DNA of 64,000 nucleotides from Tamarix chinensis. Its lineage: Eukaryota > Streptophyta > Magnoliopsida > Caryophyllales > Tamaricaceae. The notes under the pieces were generated by a model. It worked only from the letters and a program-made list of their open reading frames with translations, was not told the origin of the DNA and ran no database searches. The DNA is taken from NCBI GenBank assembly GCA_030549775.1, contig CM060171.1:142322859-142386858 (forward strand). The letters run 5' to 3'. Shown piece by piece: positions 20,270 through 34,209 of this stretch; the first letter of the stretch is position 1, and every line of letters begins with the position of its first letter. The translations under genes were made by a program, and so were the position numbers.

Positions 20270-21535
20270 CTACCCTCTTAAAATTCTATCAATTATCTTA
20301 TAAGAACAAATACACATTAGGTTGAGCTTGCCTCTCTTGCTAAATCTCTATATGTCCTTAGTAAGTGAAATCCTCAACAGAACGCTATTGCTCACCTAAC
20401 CTCCACCACAAATCATCATTTCTTTTCTACTTATCTTGAGCTACCCTCATTTTATCCTAAATGATTTTGACTTGATTATACTTTCAATCATCTCTATCCT
20501 TAGCATAATAGTACTGATGTTGCTCCAACACAATACACTTCAATAATTTCATCCATAGAGCACGTTGAATAGTGTCATCCTGCGGATGGCATGATAACTG
20601 ATGTTCTAAGAAAACTCCATTAGATGTAATTTTTCCTCCTAAATACCCTAAAAGTCCAAGACACAATATCACAACATATCCTCCAAAGTTTGAATCATCC
20701 TCTCTATTTAACCATCTATAGTTGGGTGTAAGGTGATATTCATCATCAATCTTATGGGCCTCCTACGACTCCCCTGAGAAGTGCAAAAGAAACCTTGAAT
20801 CATGATTGGAGACTATATAGGTAGGTGTACCATACGAACTCACCACAAATCTCATGTAGGAACTAACCAACTAATTCATACTCCAAGTCAACTATATCGG
20901 CATAAAGACTGCCAATTTTTTTCAACTAGACAATAATGACCCAAATAATATCACATCCACTATGAGTGTTCAACAACCCGCAAACAAAATTCATAGAGGT
21001 TGAATCCCACTTCCAACCAAGAACATCTAAAGGCTACACAAATCCTACATATTTATTATGCTCAATGTTGACCTTCAAACAGGTCAAAAAAGGGGATACA
21101 AAATCAAGGATCTCTCACTTCATGCGAGTTCACCTATAGAATTATCCCCTCTAAAGTAGGTAAAATAAGGAGTGCAGTGACCCTCCTTGATGATATAGCG
21201 CTTCAGCTTAGCACAAATCTATGACATATACCATCCGCCTCTATACTTGATGCCACTGTTGCGGTGAATATGAAAACCCTTAGTTCTACCATCTTATATA
21301 TTCTATTGAATTTGCTCAAGCTTGACATCTCCAAGATGTCCAGCTTGAATCTCATCGAACACAGTAGGTGTAATTTTCAAAGCACTCATCTATATCTATA
21401 GATCACCTTACAAAATCACTCAATACTCATATCCCCCCCAACTCATCTAATAACTTGCTTGCCACAACTATGGAACTCAAAGAATGTTATGGCTTCATGG
21501 TTAGTGCATCTTCCACCAAATTATACTACCCTCAT
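20270..21535 (-). pseudogene. Tekay-like integrase remnants
   Basis: On the minus strand, broken frames show integrase-like segments: GGWYMS.ICAKLKRYIIKEGHCTPYF, a DAIWVIVD-like region, YGTPTYIVSNHDSRFLL (decayed second Asp motif, SD to SN), and a segment like DDTIQRALWMKLLKCIVLE at 20672-20484. Many stops. It lies between the nested LTR-like unit and the 3' LTR, where integrase belongs. Confidence 0.6.
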
Positions 21536-22062
21536 TGTAACACTCCCCAAAATTTGCTACCAAAAATTTTGTTTAATGAAAAGGATTAACGGAAGCGAAA
21601 TAACAAAACTGTGAATTCTGGGGATATTACCACCACACTTAATACCAGACCGGTTCACTCCTACCATTCCAGAACCAAGTGCTAAGGCTAAAGAGGATTA
21701 TCATCAAACACAAGTCAATACTTAAAATGAGAATTCATAAAAGAACTTAATCGTTCACCATATAGAAATTAGAATAAGGGTAAAAGAGTTACGATCCAAG
21801 TAGTAAGTAGTTAAATTTCCCAAAGAACAAAAAGTATCGTATAATAGAACAGAATTAAAATAAAATGATACAAGGTAAAATGAAATGAAAAAGAGAATCT
21901 GTTCAGGTCACTCTCGGTCCCCAGGCCAAGTCCAAGCTCAACTCTCAGCCTTGGTCGATGCCTCGTAAGTGTCGTAGGCATCGAAGATAGCATCTTCTAC
22001 CTACACTAACTCAGGTGGGCCCTCTGCTCGTGGGAATGAGCAACACCCATGAAATTGATAGT

Positions 22063-22079
22063 CAGTACGCTATGTACTG
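22063..22079. promoter_or_regulatory. conserved LTR hairpin CAGTAC-GCTAT-GTACTG
   Basis: Perfect 6-bp stem with a 5-base loop, followed by AGT. Related hairpins occur at the same relative place in the other giant LTRs (52407-52423, 58615-58630). Function unknown. Confidence 0.6.
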
Positions 22080-22264
22080 AGTCAGGTAACCATATAGCTA
22101 AGGTCAAACACATAAAGCATATAACACAAGCATGGTTATATAAAAAACATACAACAATACAGATAATGAAGGCCGGATTATAGTCCAGATAAACTTATTC
22201 TTTAGATCGATGGTTAACATACTCATTTCACATATGCTCTTTATCAATCCATGCGAGTGCGGGA

Positions 22265-22620
22265 ATCCCACTATTATAGCTAGTGGATCGGAATACATAC
22301 AGGGCAGAATGCTCCCCTGACCACTATTATTGCTGGTGGAACGGTCTCTAGGGTAGAATGCTCCTGGCCACTATTATTTACAGGTGGACCGGTCTGGCCC
22401 CGACTCACATGGTGTTTCACTGTAATTACTTATTATTTTTTCCATGTCTTATCATCATTATTTTTGGTTTGTTGAGCATAGGATCCCTCACTATTATAGC
22501 CGGTAGACCGAAAAACATATAGGTAAAAATGCTTCTGGCCACTATTATTTGCCGGTGGACCGGTCTCCAGGGCATCTCTACTCCTGACCACTATTATTCA
22601 CCAGTGGACCGGTCTGGGGC
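22265..22620. repeat. minisatellite of CCACTATTAT...GGTGGACCGG units, 3+3
   Basis: Six units near 22268, 22321, 22368, 22487, 22539 and 22591. Each pairs CCAC with GTGG around TATTATTTGCCG and is followed by ACCGG. A spacer starting near 22395 (cccgactcacatggtg) divides them three and three, exactly as at 58833-59215. Confidence 0.85.
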
Positions 22621-24044
22621 CAACTCAACAATCTTCCTCTTTAAATGGTTAGTATCTTATACATGTCTTATTTGATAAATATTTCACCCTTGACATACAT
22701 GTCACCAATTGTCTACTTCTATTCTCCCAAGAGGACCCGTCCCATATCTTGGGACTTCTGCACCTCCTATCATACCCCGACACCCATTCCTCCTTCCATT
22801 TACTCATAACAAAAACCCAACTCCTAAGGGTTTAGGTCAAGGCCCATCCCCTTATGACATCCAAATCCACTTATTACCACTCTCTAGGGTTTTCCCTTGA
22901 AACAATAATTGGACCTATATGGCCCAACCTTCCTATGACTTACACAACCATTATTTATTTTATTGCCCGACACATTATCTCAATTAGATTCAACCCTAAT
23001 CATATCATTTTACTCACCAATTACACACGTGATCATGAAACTCTAGTTGGCCACTCCAAACCTTAGCACCTTTCTTCCCCCATAAGTCACCTCTCCATTC
23101 TTCACCTAACATCTCTTCTTTCCCATGGCACGCATACTCATCCCTCATATAATAATTTTCCATTCTTATCCCATAATCCACTCTTCTTCAATTATTTTTA
23201 CTTTCGCATTCCCCTCAAATTAGGGTTTTCCTCCCAAACCCTAACTAGGTCCCCTATACCCCTTATACCAACCTACGTACTGTTTTTCACCTCAAGCCTC
23301 CAATCACTCCACAACTCTCCCCTTACCTTACTTACGCCCCAATATAACTTTTCTCACGTAAAGGTCATCCCCATGCAGACTCCATCCATCCCATGCAAAC
23401 CTTAGAAATTTCCCATGTAAGATTCACATCACTCGTTCATTTTGATCATAACCTTCTTTTATTTTCCCCTTATGGATCATGAGATAATTGGGTCAACCTT
23501 ATATCCCCTTATTTAACTCACTTCCCATTCTTCCCTATTTATTCTTCCACCCCATATTATATTATTAAACATCCTAGCATACATGTCCTAGAGGGAACAT
23601 CATATAACATCATAAGCATAACATATATAATCATTATACACATGCCATAAGGAATTCACATAAGCATACCTCAACTCCAAGCTACGCTACAATTAATTAG
23701 TCATTATAACCATAAAGTATGCAGCATAGCATAACACATGGCACATAACACACACATAGTTGTTCTTAGCCACATCCTTACCTAATACAACACTGGTTTT
23801 GGAGCACTTCGCCTCCTTAGGATTTTGACTTGATTCACCTGTAAGAGAGAAATGTTATGGGTTAACTTCCCTCTTACCAAAATTACCATTATTCCTATTA
23901 GGGATAATAATGATAATAGTAGTTTTATAAGTAAAATTAGGGTTATTATTCTTAAAGTAGCTAATCCTACTACTACTAATCAAAATAGGTCTTAGTAGCT
24001 ACAATGGTTTATGTTAAAGTAATTATAGCGATATTCATATTATT

Positions 24045-24358
24045 AAAGGTAATAGCTTCAATATTACTAATACTAATAATAATAGTAGTAGTTGTAATGA
24101 TAATACTAATATCAACCCAAATCCTAGTAATAATAATAATAGTGATATTAGTAATACAAAAGTAGTGACCATAATGATATTAATAATAATAATGTTAGTA
24201 GTGATAGTAAGGTTAATTATATATGAAATATTAACAGTAATGGCAAGGTAATAATAATAATAATAATAGTTCCAATCTTAAGAATAATGCTAACAAAGGT
24301 CCTAATAATCATAATAGTAGTAGCCTTAGTGATAATATGGTCAAGTATAATAATAATA

Positions 24359-24390
<32 letters not shown>

Positions 24391-24435
24391 ATTAATAATA
24401 ATATTATTAAGAATAATACTACTAATACTACTAAA
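24045..24435. repeat. AAT/ATG trinucleotide-rich zone with (GAT)10
   Basis: Degenerate TAATAATAG runs lead to a pure (GAT)10 at 24361-24390, then ATTAATAAT words. Low-complexity part of the giant LTR. Confidence 0.85.
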
Positions 24436-24469
24436 AATTGCTAAAATTTATATAAAAAAGAATTTAGGG

Positions 24470-25560
24470 GTTGGGGAGGTTAGAGTACTACCTAGGGACG
24501 GCGGCGGTGGAGGGAGAAGAGAGAGGGAGAGGTAGTTGTCTGGGCTAGGAGAGAGGGAATGAGGGGGTGATTGAGGTGGTGGTGGGTACCTTAGGTGGAG
24601 AAGGTTGGAAAGGAGGTGGTGGTGCAGCCAAAGGGGATGGTGCACAGCAGTAGGTGTGGTGGCCGAAGGTGGTGGAGGGAGGAGAAGGGAGGAGGAGAGG
24701 GAGTCAAGGAAAAAGGGAGGTGTAGGGAGATAGAGGAAGCTCCCTTGGTTGTTCTAGAGGATAGGGGTGTTTGTTGTGGTAGAATCGGCGGCGGACGGTG
24801 GTGTGAAGGGCGTCGTTGGTCAAGGTGGGCTGATTTGGGAGTGAATTTTGCACGGTTGGGGGTGGCTCATGCAGAGAAAATCAAGGGCGTAGGAAGGCGT
24901 AGTTTGGTAGAGGGTGATGCAGGGAACAATTCTATGGGTGGCTCGGGCGGCAGCGACGGAGGGTCGTTTGATCGGGAGGTGGCGCAAAAGGGGGAATTTC
25001 TAGGGTGCAAAAAGGAATTCAATTTTAGTGCTACTTATGGGGTATATATAGACTAATTGGAGGGGATAACGACAGAGGGGGAAGAGGAAAAGAAGGGGCA
25101 GGTGAGGCAGGACCCCCGGCCGGCGATGGAAGGCCAGTGCAAGTCTACCATGGCAGGGGTGTTTGGTCGAGGGAGAAGAAAAGGAAAGAAATGAGGGAGG
25201 AGGAGGATGGCTGGGTCAAAAGGGGGAAAAGGGGAGAGAGGGAAAGGATGGTTAGTTGGCGGTTGGTGGCTACCGGCAAGATTCGGGCTGCAAATCGGGG
25301 TTGCAGGTCACGCAGGGGGGAGGAAGGAGAAAGGGTTAGACCAACAATCCAGGGAGGAAAGAAAAGACAAAGAAGGGAGCCGACCGGGCGGGAGATGGGG
25401 AAGGAAGAAGGAGGGCGTGCGAGCCTGGGACATGTCGAAGGAGAAAGGGAAGGAGGGAGAAATTGGGTTGTGCGGGGCTAGCCCAATCGGGGAAGAAGGG
25501 AAGAAAAGAAGGGAGAAAGGAAGGAAAAGAAAGAAAAAGGAAAAATAGGTTGGTTGGGTG
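24470..25560. repeat. GC-rich purine-strand block of the giant LTR
   Basis: A sharp change to GGAGG/GGTGGTGG/AGAGGGAG-rich sequence, with purines on the plus strand. Long open frames occur on both strands here only because of base bias; their products are Gly/Arg/Glu- or Pro-rich with no domain. The same block lies at 61700-63005 and, inverted, at 49495-50540. It may be the transcribed CT-rich leader of the LTR promoter on the minus strand. Confidence 0.7.
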
Positions 25561-25856
25561 TTTAGGTTATTTTGGTATTCTTGATTATTCAAAATAATAA
25601 TAATAATATAAAAATAGTAATAATAATAATTATTAAATTCTTTTTTAGATTAATTTGGGATATTTTGAATAAATTTTCCTAAATTACATTTTAATTAGCA
25701 AAACGCCCTAATTTTTCCTAATTAAATTATTTATTATGTTCTTCTTGATTTGCCTTAATTAATCCCCTTTATTTTAATAAAATAGTTTATTTAATTAATT
25801 TTCCTAATAAATTCTTATTTTGCCATAATTTTCTAAATTAGGGTTTTAGGGTATCA

Positions 25857-28800
25857 AGATCATATCCTTTAATCAACTCAAATCCTCATATTTGCCTCAT
25901 ATTTAGCTCATGTTGGGTGAAGATATAATTAAGGCTTTTGTGGTTAACATGAAACTTACAAAAGATCTCATAAAGGTAATGTCGCCAAATCTTCAGGGAA
26001 AAAACTATTGTTGCTAACTATAAATCATGCATTAGATAGTTTTACTCATGCGGTTTTAATTACCGTGAAACGTATGTGAATCATCTCCCATGGTGCATCA
26101 ACACACAACATAACCCCTACTTTGAAGCATCACTGTATACCTTCTACCCATCTAAACATGAAGGTAATGTTAGAATCGGTGATGAATTCAGATGATGCTT
26201 TAAATCCTAAAAAACATGCTCACTATCATCGTCACACTAAAATTTAGTTATATTCTTCAAGAGAATTGTCAAGAAACAAGCTACTCTTGAGAAGTTCTAG
26301 ATAAATCTATAATACTATGCCAGATACAAGAAACTATGGACTCTAATGATGCTCTTAGGAGTTATTTAATTTGTCACTGTCTGACTCTTGTCTCGATTAA
26401 CCAAAAATCCAGATGCAGACATGGCTTAGGTAAGCAATCAATCCTAGCTAGAACTCATACTTAATGAGTTTAGTGTACAACCTATGCTCTCTAAGGAGTG
26501 GCAGTATTAGGTGTAGATGTTGCTCATGCTCCTCTCAACTACGAGAGTAAACTAGGATTTCATCAATGAACACCACAATGAAATGATCTAAGTGCCAATG
26601 GAAAATTTGCTTCACTAAGTCCATGAACATGGCTAGTACATTGGTGAGCCCAAATGGCATCACCAAAAACTTATAGTGCATGTGCCGAGTACAAATAATA
26701 GTATTTGAAACGTCAGACACTGTAATACGTCATTAATCTTAGCTAGTCATCCCTCTTCCTAAGAAAATGTTAGCTAGTCATCCCTCATACGGCATAAGGA
26801 GCTAATGGTACCTTGACAAAAAATCAACCTATAAGAAAATGATAGGCCCTCATAGTTGATCAAATAAGACATTAATCTTCAATAATGAGTAACGGTTCTT
26901 CAACTTAGCTGATTTAGCCCTCTATAGTCTATACACAATGTTAGCTAGTCATCCCTCTTCCTAATGAAAAAACCGGTGCACCCTACTAGGTCATACTAGG
27001 ATGTATGTAGCCACATGCCTCAAACATAAGTTCCATTCCTACATCAAGGTCTATCATACAATCAACCTTGTGTACGGATGGCATGCTAGTAACACATCAA
27101 GAAAAATGTGCACAATTAGTATCTCCTTTAGGGATATAAAATTACTGTTAATATTTTGCACATTGCACTAGTGCATTAGATAACCCTTTTGAACTAAAGA
27201 ATCAATGGTGATGGCTGACACAACCTTCATAGTGTGCCTAGACTTGCATCTTCGGTAAGAGACCATAGTACCCGAAGGTCTTATAAGAACAACATGGTCT
27301 CGAACACAATCTAATACTACTTGATACCTCCCCATTATGTACATACCCTAAATGACATCAAAATCTTACAAATCAGACCTTATCAAGCCCACATAAAAAT
27401 CTACCTCGCCTATATTTAAGGTCACATTATAAAATAGTCTAGTGTAGGTAATAGTCTTTGGAAGGTAGCATAATACCAGTTGTAAGTAACAAACTAGATC
27501 TATCAAAAAAATATACAAATGAATGTGATGCACCTGTGCTAAGTAGTACATAAACTGGTAGATAATATATCGTGAGCATACCCATGATAACATCAATCTA
27601 ATGATCTACCTCTGTCTAATCAATCACATTTAGGTGCTTGCCTATTGGACCACCCCTAAAACCACTAGCTCTCAAAGCCCATCCATTACCACCTCCTTGC
27701 AAAATAGGTCGAGGTAATTAAACCTTACCTTAAGTTAGCTGGCTCTGAGTTTTTTTAGGAGTAGGAGGTACTACCTACAAAGATTGTAGGAAAGGAAATG
27801 GATCCCTCGACTAATATAAACACCCTTTGCATTGCATCCCTAATGCTAAATAACAATCAAATGATTGTGTCCTATATTTCCACAATATCTACTTTGAATC
27901 AACTCTCAAAACACAACCTTTGCTAGGATAATAGGTCCCATGGTGCGTGCAATAGAAATACGTACTTACCCATGATAATGTGCTTGAAATTATCCAATAT
28001 ATTAACCCCTATGAAATCTAGGCTAGCCACCAATACATGGTTTCACTCTCCAATCATTATGTTGGCTCGAGCTTCCTCTTTCCTAACATTGAGCTATGCT
28101 TTTGTAACAATTTAGTAGCATTACATGTCTTGTCATAAAGAGTTGTTAGCTTTTATCATCCATCAAATACTAGATGACATACCATTTTCAAAGTAGAACA
28201 TTATTGTGCCAAACTGGCTGCAATATTGAGGGAAAATCTCAAAACCTATTATAATTGGGTGTAGTACTTCCTTCCCATCATTATACCCTGAATGAGCAAC
28301 AAAAAATCCTCTAACTTATCTAGCCAAAGCCTCTAGGGATAAAAATGGGTATATAAGGCTTCATAGAAGTCCTCCTATGAAATATGCAGTCCTCCCTGGG
28401 CTCAAAAACTAACCAACCACTCATCTCCCACTACTCACAAAAAGTATGCTCCCATATTGATTATCCTTGCCTTGAGGAAATATACTACCTTGGAGATTCT
28501 ATTGAAGTCCCGAACCCACGCCTCAAGAACAATTGGGTCCACTTGACCGATGAGCCTACATAGCAAATCCTTTCTGATAACTAACTCCTTGGGTAGATGC
28601 AGAGGTGGCGGGGTAGATTGTTATAGAACACAAGGTTGTTGAGCCTACAATCAAACAAACTTTATGATGGAGATGAATGCATCATTAAGATAGGTGTAAT
28701 GGTCATCCTTAGAACGTGAATAATGAGTGCTCTAGACTATTGTGAGCTACAAAATAAAAACCATGTTAGGATACTATTTACTATCTTGCTACAATGTAAA

Positions 28801-28942
28801 ACTATCAACACACAATAACATAAATGCCACGTAAATAATCCCTAAATAATTCTCACAAGCTAATCTCAGTTTCAACACACTTAGGGTATAATCCTTTAAA
28901 ATTAGAAGAAAAAACATTAAACCAAAGGCTTTGATACCAACT
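25857..28942 (-). pseudogene. Tekay-like gag, protease, reverse transcriptase and RNase H remnants
   Basis: Minus-strand pieces in gypsy order. Gag lies at about 28650-28080 (KELVIRKDLLCRLIGQVDPIVLEAWVRDF, WEDFYEALYTHFYP). A region near 27850 resembles a zinc knuckle (RYCGNIGHNH). The protease/linker is at about 27600-27000 (LSTGASHSFVYF-like, then MPSVHKVDCMIDL). RT is at 26720-26535 ([18 protein letters not shown]...[13 protein letters not shown]; the second catalytic Asp is Glu), followed leftwards by RNase H debris to about 25960. Frequent stops; wholly non-functional. The nested LTR-like unit cuts off the integrase. Confidence 0.75.
28930..28942 (-). promoter_or_regulatory. primer binding site of the Tekay-like element (tRNA-Met)
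   Basis: On the minus strand TTGGTATCAAAGC follows the LTR end ...ATATTACA directly. It differs by one base from the tRNA-Met complement. Confidence 0.75.
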
Positions 28943-31900
28943 TGTAATATATCATAATTTTTAAACTAAAAATTTTCATTTAAATTATAGTTTTACAAAA
29001 GTGAAAACCAAAATACGGGTATCATCACCACTCTTAATACTGGCATAGTTTTCGTACCAGTCATATGCTAAGGGGGAGACAAAACTATTCAAACAAGTCA
29101 AAAAATAGAAAAACTATAGAGGCACTAATAAAATAATAGGATAATGTTGTGGAGATCAACTTCCAAATACACAATAGAAAATGGACTGGAACACAAGAGT
29201 CCAAAATATATGGGATAGTAAGATAGTTAGTAATCTAAGTACCAACTTATAGTAGAATCACTCTTACCCTCCCACGCCATCATCCTCTAGTACCTACAAC
29301 AATTCAATTGTAAAGTAAAATATTAGTACACCAATGTATTAAGTAAACAAGGTTTTCTCTATAGAGGCAACATATAACACATAGGGTATTGTCTAAAAGC
29401 GGTAAAAACATGTGATATACATAAATGCATTATATCACAAAATACTCGTACCAAACCTAAAATATCTACTAAATAATATTTATGCATAAGATGAGACCAT
29501 ACATAATCCATAATAGGTATCATGACCATAACAATTCTATATTCATATGAATGGATTGTCTACCACTACCTAATCCGCTATAGATAATTAGCACACCTCA
29601 ACATAATTACCATACTAACTGATGTAATATTGATAGCCAAAACAACTCAAATAAAGTTGACTAAAACCACAAGCTAAGCTAATATAGATAGTTAGCTTAT
29701 ATCAAAATATAAAATGTATTAAAATTAACAATTAACCCAATATAGATAGTCAATACTAGTCAAATGATAAGGTGAATTGAAACCAACAACTGACCCAATA
29801 TAGGTAACCAGGATTACTCAAATAATAATGTGGATTAAAACTATTAGGTGATCTAATATATATAGCCAACACTATTTAAAAGGTAAGGTGGACTAAAACC
29901 ACTAGTTAAACCAATATTGATTGAGTTTAACCCCATTAAATCTAACCAGATTATATCTAAATACACTAAAATTTACTAATAAAAAGTTTTAATTTTGGTG
30001 AATGCTAAACATAAAATTATTGGGTATTAATGTGATACCTTGTACTAGTCTAGTTTAATATACCACTCTCATACTAAGTACAAAGAAAAATGTTATGAAA
30101 TTTATATAAGATAGAGAGAATGAGAGGAATTTCATAAAACAAAGATAAGAGTTTGGAGATAAATTCTGGTTAAAATGCAAATCAAAATTTTAAAAAGGAA
30201 ACCAATATAACTAAGAGTTCATAAGGTATCTAAACAAAAACTCTAATTGGAAAATAACCTAAACTCTTTGACCAAGGCCCAACAAATGCTCACTCTTCCA
30301 CAGTTAGAGCATCAAACTCAACAAAGCCATCAAGATAATCATGAGGAACATGCACGTTGATAATTTAGTCTAGTTATACTAAACATGCATTCTACTCATG
30401 ATACAATATGACCTAAGAGTGCAACCATATTAAACTCTATAATTAGGTTATCATACATTTCTAGTTACTTAGTCACTTGAGTTTAGGAACCCCTATTATT
30501 CCATAACCGGTGGATCATTAACATAAACATAATGAACCCTTCACGACATAACACATATGGTAAACAACGGGTATAAACTCCTAATAGTATGCATACCTCT
30601 TATAAGCTAGTTGAATGAACGATATAGAGTAGATTTAAGGTCACTAGTGTTATCACAACAACCAAAAGAATTATCATATGGAACATATTGGTTCAAACTC
30701 ATGCGATCTTTTACTTTTATTATTAATTTCTAAATACTTACTTATTTAGTACTTGACACATAAAAATGAACAATTAGGGTTTCTCCCTACAAGCCATCAT
30801 TTATTATTATTGTCTTAACACAAGGATGACTGCTTATTTAATACATGTAATATAATTTACTTATGAATTCATTTCAATAGTTGTTATATATTATAACTCT
30901 TAGAATTATCCTATAATTAATTAATCCCACATGCTATAGCCACTAGGTATCATGATAATGTATATAGGAAAATAATATGCACAACCAAAAACATAACCAA
31001 GGTAAAAAAGAAAAAAAGAAAAAAAAAAGATCACAATGCCCCATAACGCCCTAGTTCACCAATGGGTCGTAACTTCACCTTCACGTCTCACCAAATTACC
31101 AAATTTATCACAAATTCTTATAATAACATTTAGATCAACAAATCCAAAACTAAGGCTAAACTCCCAAATTTAATACATACAATACTAATGCTATCTCTTA
31201 TAATGCTCTATGAAACCCCAATTCACTCATGGGCCATAACTTCACCATCACGTCTCACCAATTTGAAAAATTTAACAAAACATCCTAAAATAATATTAAG
31301 GTCAACATATCCAAAAATCAAGGTGAAACTTCCACGTTTCATACATACAATAACGATGCTACTTCTTGGTTACCATTCCCAAAATTAAGTAATTTCTTTT
31401 ACTATTATACATAGGTTACCCAAAAGTTTTCCAAATTATTCATAAATTATAATTATAGTATTTATAACTCAAAAACACTCATACAACCCAAAATTTCTAG
31501 ATTTAACCTATAATGACCAAGATTTCCCTAATTCACCGAAACATCAAAAAACTTCTTATTATTATAACTTAACCCAAACACATCCAAACCCTACCATATT
31601 ATATATCAAGCTTTATGTAAAAACTTCAAGGATTAAAATGATATGTTTATTTTGCAAAAAAAAAAACATCACAAAAGGCCAATTTACCCCTAGGCCAAAA
31701 TTCACCAATTACCCACAAAATTCTACAGGTCTTCTCAATTCACCATAATTATACACAAACACCCACACATTAATAGCAAAGAAAATATATAATTAGCCTT
31801 AATTAAAAACAACAAAACCACCACCAAGTCCCTAGGGTAGAAAATCCCTAAGCCTCCAACACATCTAAACCTCCCATTTTTCAACCTAATTTACTCATGA

Positions 31901-33300
31901 TAATACTTAATATAATTATCTCTATCCATCTATGCACTTATAAAATAAATAAAATACACTATCTTGCTTATAATTTTTTTTAGCAAAGATTAGCAAGGCA
32001 TAAAGTTATAGAATTTTCATAGAAAATATAATAACACCCAAAAGTATGATATCAAGGTAGAATGCAAGAGTATCATAAAAAACTTAATCATGATTTCTAG
32101 AAATAAAAATATTGCATGGATTATAATGAATTAACACATAGCAACCAAAAGCCCAAATCTAAAGAAGTGCATCCTCAAAAAAATTTCCTCCAGTCCCTAA
32201 ACACAAAATATTCCCAATATTTTTCTTGTACCACTTTATCACCTAAAATAAGAATAATACAAAATAGATTAACATGAAAAATATAATTATGGAATGGAAA
32301 GGAAAGAAGTGGAATGAAAGAATTATTCTTAGATATGTAAGCTTGGAAACTTCCATAAAAACCACTAATAACCACAATGTAATGAGAGATAAAGGCTTTG
32401 GAAGGTTAATGGGAAGGGAAGAAAATCCACCAAAATGCTATTGCAACACACTCAACACTAGGAGCAACAAAAAATGAAGCTAGTGAGCAAGGCAGAAAGG
32501 AGTGGGAAAGAAGAAGGAAGGGATACGATTTTATAGGGGGAAAAGGGTACCTAGATGGAGTATGACATGAAAGAAACAAAATCCAAAAAGAATGGAGATG
32601 AAAACCTAAGATCCAAGCTATAGGAGATGCCTAATTTGGCAAAAAAATCAGCCTGGTCTACAACAGGAACAACCAAGTTAGCATAGAAGAAAAAAGCATG
32701 CCTTATTTAATGGGTATAAAGCCACAAAATGGGAGGAGAAATAGTTGGTAATTGTAATATGAAATTCAAGCCTCAAAATGAAATAAAGAACAAAGTAGAG
32801 GATAAATAAAAAGAAACCGATATGTGTAAAGTAGAAAATAAATTAACTAGAGGAGGGGAATAACATGGCTAAAATGTGTGTTTTGGGTGATACAATGAAA
32901 TGTCCAAGGCTGTGGCTATTTTTGGTCAACCATACACCTTCTTCCTTACATAAAGCTCATGTGAATTAGATAGGAAGAGTGTGTCTTGCTTTCAAGCTCA
33001 TAAAAACTCAAAAAGGGGAAAGAGAGATTGTAAGAAAGTTTGTGAATTTTGGTGAGCTAAAAGTATGGCAAGGTTTTTGGCTGATTGCTGGCCTCCAAAA
33101 TTTGAGATATGATTGCCCAATATGTGAGAGACACGTGACAACTAGAAGAGGGGAATTATAGGCATTTCACAATTTTTAGGATAATTACATAGGTAGAAAG
33201 GTTAGAAAATGGGGATTTGTTGGGAAAAATGGCAAATGAATCCCAAATATTATAAAATTTTATAGGAAGGCGCAACGTAATTTTATGAACCAAAATATAT
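28943..33300 (-). repeat. 5' LTR of the Tekay-like element (outer end uncertain)
   Basis: The inner end TGTAATATATCATAATTTTT at 28943 parallels 17030. Both share AAAGTGAAAACCAAAA, the accession-like string GTACCA...TAAGGG, and the 60-bp repeat family. AT-rich and non-coding throughout. No matching terminus was found, so 33300 is a guess based on a change of character; part of this span may be other insertions. Confidence 0.45.
29590..29925. repeat. about 60-bp tandem repeats, second LTR copy
   Basis: Five to six worn units with core AAGGTGGACTAAAACCAC...AATATAGATAG, the same family as 17935-18165, as expected for the partner LTR. Confidence 0.7.
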
Positions 33301-34200
33301 AAAAATATTGAGTATTTGAGTGGGTTTGTAGTTTGACAGATGGAAACCTAGTGAAATAATGGCAGTACACACGATACTTACTAGAGCACACAAAACCATT
33401 TCCAGCATACAAGAGTAGTGCACTAAATCAACTACCAAGCCACCATAATAACCATTTTAAGTAAATAAGGGCAGTGCACTAAGACAATTACTAGGACACA
33501 CAACAAATTGCTTTCTTTTTAATTACTTAAGGGGATACAATTTATCAATCCGAGGACACTTATATTTCTTGGTCATACCAGCTTACAAAGAGATAAATTA
33601 CCCTTCACCATGTAGCTCAAGGACACTGAGATACTCTCGGTCATACAGGGTGATAAAGCTACACAACGCCCTCCTATACTAGGCTATCTAAAGTATCAAT
33701 ACCTCTTAAAAGTCCAAATAACTAATTAGAGTAGATATAGGGCCTTAGCTAATATGATTAGCAAACTACCAACAAAATTGAGGACTCCCACATCTTCTCT
33801 AGGGTTGCTAACGGATTAAAAATAAATATATAAAAATATTTGGTATCAGAAATTTTTTGATGACCAACGAATTAAAAATGACCAAAATTATCTAATCATA
33901 TAAACAAATTTTACCTTGATTTAATGATTCAGAAGGAATGAGTGAAACACAAATGAATGTAATAGACGGATGAATTAAAAAATATTTTTTGATCAATTTA
34001 TAAATTTTAAGTGAGTTGAAAAGAGTGAAAATACACAAATCACACTAATATGCATTTTCTTCGGACAAAAGAAATGATGGATATAAAGTTAAAAATTAAT
34101 ACGAAAAGAATGGACTTCGATAATAGAAGTTTTAAAAATATATTACAAGCCCAATCATGTACGGTGAATAGAGTTTGAGAAAATGAGATATTATAAATGA
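33301..34200. other. AT-rich stretch with LTR-like debris
   Basis: Around 33360-33490 the words GCAGTACAC...GCAGTGCACTAA recur. Around 33552-33645 two GGACAC...GGTCATAC copies occur, recalling the GGTCGTAC pair at 59345-59440 of the giant LTR. From about 33800 it is AT-rich, with ATTAAAAAT words. No gene seen. Confidence 0.4.
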
Positions 34201-34209
34201 CCGGGGGAT

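Larger units (their letters stand above)
21536..25856 (-). mobile_element. nested giant LTR-like unit (solo LTR type), related to the 58162 unit
   Basis: The plus-strand left end TGTAACACTCCCC..., the CTTAATACCAGACCGGTTCACTCC stretch and AAGTGCTAAGGCTAA match the unit at 58162. Both then carry a hairpin, six CCACTATTAT units, an AT-rich low-complexity zone and a GC-rich purine-strand block in that order. The right end is put near 25856 (GGGTATCA), weaker than the GGGGTATTACA end of the other copy. CTCAT precedes the left end but no duplicate is certain on the right. It splits integrase from RT of the surrounding gypsy element, so it is a later insertion. No coding region is credible. Confidence 0.65.
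17030..33300 (-). mobile_element. Ty3/gypsy chromovirus (Tekay-like) with long LTRs, decayed, holding nested insertions
   Basis: Read leftwards: 5' LTR (from about 33300 to 28943), gag, protease, reverse transcriptase and RNase H (28940 to about 25860), integrase (21535-20270) and 3' LTR (20269-17030). The primer site touches the 5' LTR. Nested inside are an LTR-like unit (21536 to about 25856) and a hAT element in the 3' LTR. The RT motif pattern ([12 protein letters not shown]...FMDLVKQIF...[13 protein letters not shown]) is of the Tekay/Del group; that name is an inference. The outer end of the right LTR is not clear and no matching 5-bp duplication was found for ACAAG at 17025-17029. Confidence 0.72.

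Noticed and set aside
24448..25592. Several overlapping open frames of 60-150 codons on both strands
   Set aside because: They follow from the purine-rich GC block; products are low-complexity and no frame is conserved in the sister LTR units.
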